A DNA stretch of 32,078 nucleotides from the NCBI GenBank assembly GCA_027729635.1, contig JAQCEM010000022.1:1-32078 (forward strand). Reading direction: 5' to 3'. Made by a program: the position numbers and the translations under genes. Source of the stretch: Casp-actino8 sp001510335. Lineage in GTDB: Bacteria > Actinomycetota > Acidimicrobiia > Acidimicrobiales > Ilumatobacteraceae. How positions within the stretch are numbered: the stretch's first letter is position 1; the number at the start of each line of letters is the position of its first letter. This document shows positions 30,872 through 32,078 of the stretch, piece by piece. Under the pieces are notes generated by a model. That model did no database searches. It saw only the letters and a list, made by a program, of their open reading frames with translations, and was not told the DNA's origin.

Positions 30872-31546
30872 TTACGAGCGACCAACTCGATCTTCGGGAC
30901 GGGGCGGCGCCCACATATCGTCTGATTCATAAGTGACGTACACCTCGGGTCGACCATTGGCGTCGACTCGTTGACGAGCACGACGACGTGAGCGTGTGAC
31001 GATGATTGCCAGAATCAATAACAGCAGCGCAATCAAAACCAGTGAAGCGCCGCTCACCAAGAGCGCTCCATCCATCATTGACGCGTTGCGACCAATAGCG
31101 ACCACCGCATCGGCTTGCGGTGATTGCACAGCCACTGTGAATGTTCCTGGTTCGGAAATCATAAATGTCGCCACCGATTCTCCCTTGAAATCGGGTGCGT
31201 CATATTCAACCGAATCATCGGGCCGCAAGTCAACTACGTCTCCTTCGGCATCTGTCAGTGTCACGGTAACTTCAGGTGGAGTATCAAATTCAAAGTTGCG
31301 CGCATCGTTGTTGCACGGACCAATTTCGTTGATTGTTCCCTTGGTCTCGACGTAGACGTAATAGCGACCAGTCGCCGAAATATCTACGGTTGACACACAT
31401 CCACTTGGCGTGCGAACTAGATCGGCGATGAGTTCTTGATCGCGCTGAACGCCGATCAAGGCCACAGTCACACCAACAACAAAGACGATAATTGCCGAGA
31501 TCCACCACCATTTCACTGAGCGAATTTTGGTGGTGTCATCAGACAT
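30872..31546 (-). CDS. Two-helix membrane protein with external beta domain, unknown function
   Basis: A 224-residue protein. Membrane helix 1 is about residues 13-33 and helix 2 about 163-184. Between them lies an external region of about 130 residues, beta-rich, with two cysteines (50 and 78) that may form a disulfide and a pattern like GRYYVYVETKG and EPGTFTVAVQSP typical of sandwich folds. The cytoplasmic tail is basic then acidic (RSRRRARQRV ... WAPPRPEDRVGRS). I recognise no family. Its start overlaps the stop of dapC by one base (TGATG), so it is translated in the same operon. Confidence 0.85.
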   Translation of the reverse strand: MSDDTTKIRSVKWWWISAIIVFVVGVTVALIGVQRDQELIADLVRTPSGCVSTVDISATGRYYVYVETKGTINEIGPCNNDARNFEFDTPPEVTVTLTDAEGDVVDLRPDDSVEYDAPDFKGESVATFMISEPGTFTVAVQSPQADAVVAIGRNASMMDGALLVSGASLVLIALLLLILAIIVTRSRRRARQRVDANGRPEVYVTYESDDMWAPPRPEDRVGRS

Positions 31547-32078
31547 CAGGAAACTCCGAGTCGCTGCGCTACTCGCTTGATAGCGGCATCACTTTGCACG
31601 ACGGCCACCCGAATAAATCCTTGACCTTGTTCACCGTACAAATCGCCAGGACTCACGAGTGTTCCGGCTTCACGCGCCAAACGCTCGGTGAACGCCCAAG
31701 CATCTTCAACTTTGAACCACAAGTAAAAACCACCATCAGGCAGTGAAATATCAACGCCCGACCACTGCGACAAAATATTCGCCATACGCTCAAGTCGGCG
31801 GCGATACACCTTGCGCTGCTCAACAACATGTTCGTCGTCGTTCAAGGCAGCGACGCCAGCTGCTTGCGCTGGGCCTGGCACCATCATGCCGACATGCTTA
31901 CGAACTTCGGATAAGTAATGCACGAGTTCGTGATCACCGGAGTAGGCCCCAACTCGCAACCCCGCCAAGTTTGAACGCTTTGATAATGAATGAACAGCAA
32001 TGACTCCAACGGAACCATGTTGCAAAATGGTTTGCGCTGGACCCTCCCAAGTGAACTCGGCATAACACTCGTCACTGA
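31546..32078 (-). CDS. dapC: Succinyldiaminopimelate aminotransferase (DapC-like), N-terminus outside window
   Basis: The C-terminal 176 residues of a fold-type I, PLP-dependent aminotransferase; the frame stays open to the right edge. SDECYAEFTWEG at the start carries the Asp and Tyr that hold the PLP ring. HSLSKRSNLAGLRVG holds the Schiff-base Lys in the form I recall from actinobacterial DapC. Near the end DGGFYLWFKV and GQGFIRVAVV (substrate-carboxylate Arg) are present. DapC works in lysine and peptidoglycan diaminopimelate synthesis. A more general aspartate/LL-DAP-type aminotransferase is the main alternative. Confidence 0.85.
   Translation of the reverse strand, partial: SDECYAEFTWEGPAQTILQHGSVGVIAVHSLSKRSNLAGLRVGAYSGDHELVHYLSEVRKHVGMMVPGPAQAAGVAALNDDEHVVEQRKVYRRRLERMANILSQWSGVDISLPDGGFYLWFKVEDAWAFTERLAREAGTLVSPGDLYGEQGQGFIRVAVVQSDAAIKRVAQRLGVS

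Overview
The window looks like chromosomal DNA from an actinobacterium of moderate GC content. Several things point that way: an actinobacterial-type LexA with matching SOS boxes, NrdR plus a B12-dependent ribonucleotide reductase (NrdJ), a CYP125-like P450, a DapC-type aminotransferase, a deazaflavin (F420)-type reductase, and surface repeats of a kind I associate with Acidimicrobiia. A member of class Acidimicrobiia is my best guess, but this is inference from protein resemblance, not a database search. Genes are tightly packed, with ATGA overlaps and convergent genes whose stop codons abut. No transposase, integrase, phage gene, CRISPR array or tRNA was seen.

Layout. 1-1924 (minus): a peroxide/iron module of a CCG-type Fe-S protein (cut by the window edge), a rubrerythrin without a rubredoxin domain, and a Fur/PerR-type regulator. 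2061-7230 (plus): a glycerol-3-phosphate operon of GlpD, an alkyl-DHAP-synthase-like flavoprotein, a four-helix membrane protein and a glycerol-kinase-like FGGY kinase. 7298-8747: two consecutive ferritin-like proteins, one cytoplasmic and one a predicted Tat lipoprotein. 8771-9136: the RNase P RNA gene. 9147-10806: a small unknown gene and a P450. 10807-15749 (minus): thymidine kinase, an endonuclease/exonuclease/phosphatase-family protein, a CapA-like lipoprotein, and a membrane-anchored M15 peptidase with three C-terminal repeats. 15908-23222 (mainly plus): a VWA protein, an SDR, two small minus-strand genes, an acyl-CoA dehydrogenase, ArfB, a Ddn-like reductase, an unusual zinc-knuckle SDR and a patatin. 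23349-30859: nrdJ, a molybdopterin oxidoreductase, nrdR, a LysM protein and divergent lexA, a DNA precursor and damage-response neighbourhood. 30872-32078: a two-helix membrane protein and the 3' end of dapC.

The richest signals are in non-coding DNA. Between the molybdopterin oxidoreductase and nrdJ there is a cluster of DnaA-box-like 9-mers, a terminator-like hairpin, two adjacent palindromes, a sigma70-like promoter and two NrdR-box-like palindromes 41 bp apart. The lexA upstream region carries three SOS boxes. A 15-bp hairpin buries the Shine-Dalgarno and start codon of the SDR at 17236. A perfect 11-bp inverted repeat precedes the VWA gene. A mosaic of inverted repeats able to form alternative hairpins lies between the patatin and nrdJ genes.
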